Below are positions 6,302 through 7,906 of a stretch of DNA of 7,906 nucleotides, in pieces. Position 1 is the first letter of the stretch. Each line of letters begins with the position of its first letter. The notes under the pieces were generated by a model that was given only the letters and a program-made list of their open reading frames with translations, was not told where the DNA came from and searched no databases. The translations under genes and the position numbers were made by a program. Origin of the DNA: Suilimivivens sp963618065 (GTDB lineage Bacteria > Bacillota > Clostridia > Lachnospirales > Lachnospiraceae); NCBI GenBank assembly GCA_963618065.1, contig CAVERH010000104.1, positions 1 through 7,906 of the forward strand, written 5' to 3'.

Positions 6302-7565
6302 TGTCATCGTGGTCGGAGGTGGACCGGCTGGTTTGGCGGCGGCATGCAGTGCAAAGGAAGCAGGAGCGAAGGATGTTCTGGTGCTGGAGCGTGACAGGGA
6401 AGCAGGAGGAATTTTAAACCAGTGCATTCATAATGGATTCGGACTTCATTATTTTAAGGAGGAGTTGACCGGGCCGGAGTATGCAGCACGTTTTGTAAAT
6501 AAAGCAGAAGAGCTTGGCGTAGAGGTTCTGTTGGATACGATGGTACTGGCGGTCGAAGGACATCGTGTGACTGCATGCAATACCGAGGACGGACTGATCG
6601 TATTGGAAGCCGGATCGGTTGTGCTTGCCATGGGATGCAGAGAGCGTACAAGGGGAGCTGTTGCGATCCCGGGTGATCGTCCGTCAGGTGTTTTTACAGC
6701 AGGAACAGCACAAAGATATATTAATATAGAAGGCTATATGGTCGGAAAAAGAGTTGTCATCTTAGGAAGCGGTGACATTGGGCTGATTATGGCAAGAAGA
6801 ATGACATTGGAGGGGGCAAAGGTGTTGGCATGTGTCGAATTGATGCCTTACTGCAACGGTCTGAACCGGAATATTGTCCAATGCCTGAATGATTATGATA
6901 TCCCGCTCTATCTGTCACACACCGTAACGAATGTGGAGGGATTGCATCGGGTAGAAAAAGTAACGGTAGCTGAAGTGGGTGCAGACAGAAAGCCGATTCC
7001 CGGAACTGAGATCGTGTTTGACTGCGATACGTTACTGTTGTCTGTCGGCTTGATTCCGGAAAATGAGCTGACAAGAAAAGCTGATATTCCACTGGATACA
7101 GCAACCAAAGGTGCGATCGTTTATGAAAATATGGAAACCCGGCAACCGGGTGTATTCAGCTGTGGCAATGTTGTGCATGTACATGATCTGGTTGATTTTG
7201 TAACTGCCGAGAGCCAGCGTGCAGGAAAGGCGGCAGCAGAATATGCGGCAGGAAAAAGAATACCAAAAGACGGCAGGGTGATCGAACTGAAAAGGGGCGA
7301 TCATGTGACTTATACCGTTCCGCAGGCGATCCGTGTGGAAAATGCAGGGGCTGGCGTTGATATTTCTTTCCGTGTGAATGCTGTCATGACGGATCAGGAG
7401 ATCTGTGTGAAAGACGGTGACACTGTGATAGCGCATTATAAGAGGGAACATATGGCACCGGGCGAGATGGAGCACATAAAGCTTCCGGCTGCTATTTTAA
7501 AGCAAGTCAAAAATCAGGTTCTGGAAGTGGCAGTTGTGTCAGCAGAGGGAGGTGTCGGAAAATGA
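6285..7565 (+). CDS. FAD/NAD(P)-dependent oxidoreductase, partner of GlpA-like enzyme
   Basis: This 426-residue protein is a two-dinucleotide-binding flavoprotein (COG0446-type, pyridine nucleotide-disulfide reductase fold). The FAD motif is G11GGPAG16 with Glu35 at the end of the second strand. A second Rossmann motif G161SGDIG166 is followed by Glu185 near the end of its next strand, which favours NAD(H) over NADP(H). GVFSCGNVVHVHDLVDF (289-305) is the C-terminal FAD contact. There is no CxxC redox pair; GGILNQC47IHNGFG (41-53) is a motif I associate with the clostridial glp-type partners. About 90 C-terminal residues form an additional domain of unknown role. The probable task is moving electrons between the GlpA-like subunit, FeS centres and NAD(H). 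The start at 6285 has GGAGG at 6274-6278, 6 bases upstream, and overlaps the previous gene by 17 bases. The stop overlaps the DUF1667 start as ATGA. Confidence 0.9.
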   Translation: MKNVYDVIVVGGGPAGLAAACSAKEAGAKDVLVLERDREAGGILNQCIHNGFGLHYFKEELTGPEYAARFVNKAEELGVEVLLDTMVLAVEGHRVTACNTEDGLIVLEAGSVVLAMGCRERTRGAVAIPGDRPSGVFTAGTAQRYINIEGYMVGKRVVILGSGDIGLIMARRMTLEGAKVLACVELMPYCNGLNRNIVQCLNDYDIPLYLSHTVTNVEGLHRVEKVTVAEVGADRKPIPGTEIVFDCDTLLLSVGLIPENELTRKADIPLDTATKGAIVYENMETRQPGVFSCGNVVHVHDLVDFVTAESQRAGKAAAEYAAGKRIPKDGRVIELKRGDHVTYTVPQAIRVENAGAGVDISFRVNAVMTDQEICVKDGDTVIAHYKREHMAPGEMEHIKLPAAILKQVKNQVLEVAVVSAEGGVGK

Positions 7566-7906
7566 AAGAATTGATCTGTATTGTATGTCCAAAGGGGTGT
7601 CACCTGCATGTCGACGAGCAGAACGATTATCAGGTTTCCGGCAATTCCTGCCCGAGAGGTGCGGAATATGGAAGGAATGAGATTCTTCATCCGACCAGGG
7701 TGCTCACAAGTATTGTCAAAGTGGCAGGTGGGACACATCGTTGCTGTTCTGTAAAAACGAACGGAGGAATCCCGAAGAAAGATATTGTAAAGGCGATGGA
7801 GCTTTTGAAAACAGTCAGGATACAGAGTCCTGTCTGTATCGGAGATGTCATTGTAAAAGACATCTGCGATACCGGAATTGACTGGATTGCTACGAAAACG
7901 TGCTGA
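7562..7906 (+). CDS. DUF1667 family small four-cysteine protein
   Basis: This complete 114-residue protein ends on the last base of the window. The N-terminus carries C6-x2-C9-P-x2-C13 and, after a short beta-like stretch, C30-PRG, a spacing suited to one iron-sulfur cluster or a metal site. The rest follows the DUF1667 (COG3862) pattern: HPTRVLTSIVKV (43-54), VKTNGGIPKKDI (64-75), a short helix, then PVCIGDVI and a final TGIDWIATK. Two further adjacent cysteines, C61-C62, precede the VKTNGGIP motif. Proteins of this family regularly follow GlpA-like and NAD-linked flavoproteins in Clostridia and are thought to serve as a small electron-transfer subunit in place of GlpC; that role is inferred from gene order. 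GGGAGG (7547-7552) lies 9 bases upstream, and ATGA overlap suggests coupled translation with the previous gene. Whether the operon continues past 7906 cannot be seen. Confidence 0.9.
   Translation: MKELICIVCPKGCHLHVDEQNDYQVSGNSCPRGAEYGRNEILHPTRVLTSIVKVAGGTHRCCSVKTNGGIPKKDIVKAMELLKTVRIQSPVCIGDVIVKDICDTGIDWIATKTC

Noticed and set aside
5984..6427. 147-codon minus-strand open frame across the two flavoprotein genes
   Set aside because: It is antisense to well-supported genes with clear motifs and has no ribosome binding site or recognisable protein features.
7032..7475. 147-codon minus-strand open frame within the second flavoprotein gene
   Set aside because: It is an antisense shadow; the + strand frame is confirmed by FAD and NAD motifs.
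1..7906. CRISPR array, insertion sequence, phage or tRNA genes
   Set aside because: I looked for regularly spaced repeats, transposase or integrase motifs and tRNA-like folds and found none.

Overview
The window reads as a single eight-gene operon on the + strand, preceded by a long AT-rich regulatory region. Codon use, strong AGGAGG-type ribosome binding sites, a consensus sigma-A-type promoter and the protein style (a lipoprotein with an LTGC lipobox and a low-complexity Ser/Gly/Asp linker, clostridial-type DUF1667 protein) point to a Gram-positive anaerobe of the Clostridia. A gut Lachnospiraceae member (Roseburia/Agathobacter-like) is my best guess, but that is inference from style and not from a marker gene.

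Layout. Positions 1-474 are non-coding: a dyad-rich stretch (1-115) with a possible leftward promoter at 140-148, an AT-rich stretch, a perfect 16-bp palindrome resembling a cre/LacI-family operator (333-348), and an extended -10 promoter (379-406) for the operon. Next come five genes for an ABC importer of the nitrate/sulfonate/taurine (NMT1/SsuA/TauA) class: a lipoprotein substrate-binding protein (475-1647), two different permeases (1669-2511, 2508-3329) and two different ATPases (3305-4066, 4080-4826). Without a break follow three redox genes: a GlpA-like FAD oxidoreductase with a C-terminal BFD-type [2Fe-2S] domain (4844-6301), a FAD/NAD(P)-dependent oxidoreductase of the GlpB-partner type (6285-7565) and a small four-cysteine DUF1667 protein (7562-7906). 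The window ends exactly on the DUF1667 stop codon. All gene joints are overlaps or gaps of at most 21 bp, and no internal terminator is visible.

How they may work together. The last three genes are the set that in many Clostridia forms an anaerobic glycerol-3-phosphate dehydrogenase-like complex. Here they sit behind a small-molecule importer, with no glycerol kinase or glycerol facilitator in view. The simplest reading is import of a small, probably anionic hydroxylated compound followed by flavin-dependent oxidation with electrons passed through FeS centres to NAD(P). The substrate is unknown.

The most notable finding is in the two ATPases. Their departures from consensus (Walker A Gly to Arg and H-loop His to Asn in the first; LSGGQ to LSVST and an altered D-loop in the second) all fall on the same composite nucleotide site. 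This predicts an asymmetric heterodimer with one canonical and one degenerate ATP site, which is unusual for a family whose well-studied members use ATPase homodimers. The two permeases also differ at the coupling (EAA) loop.
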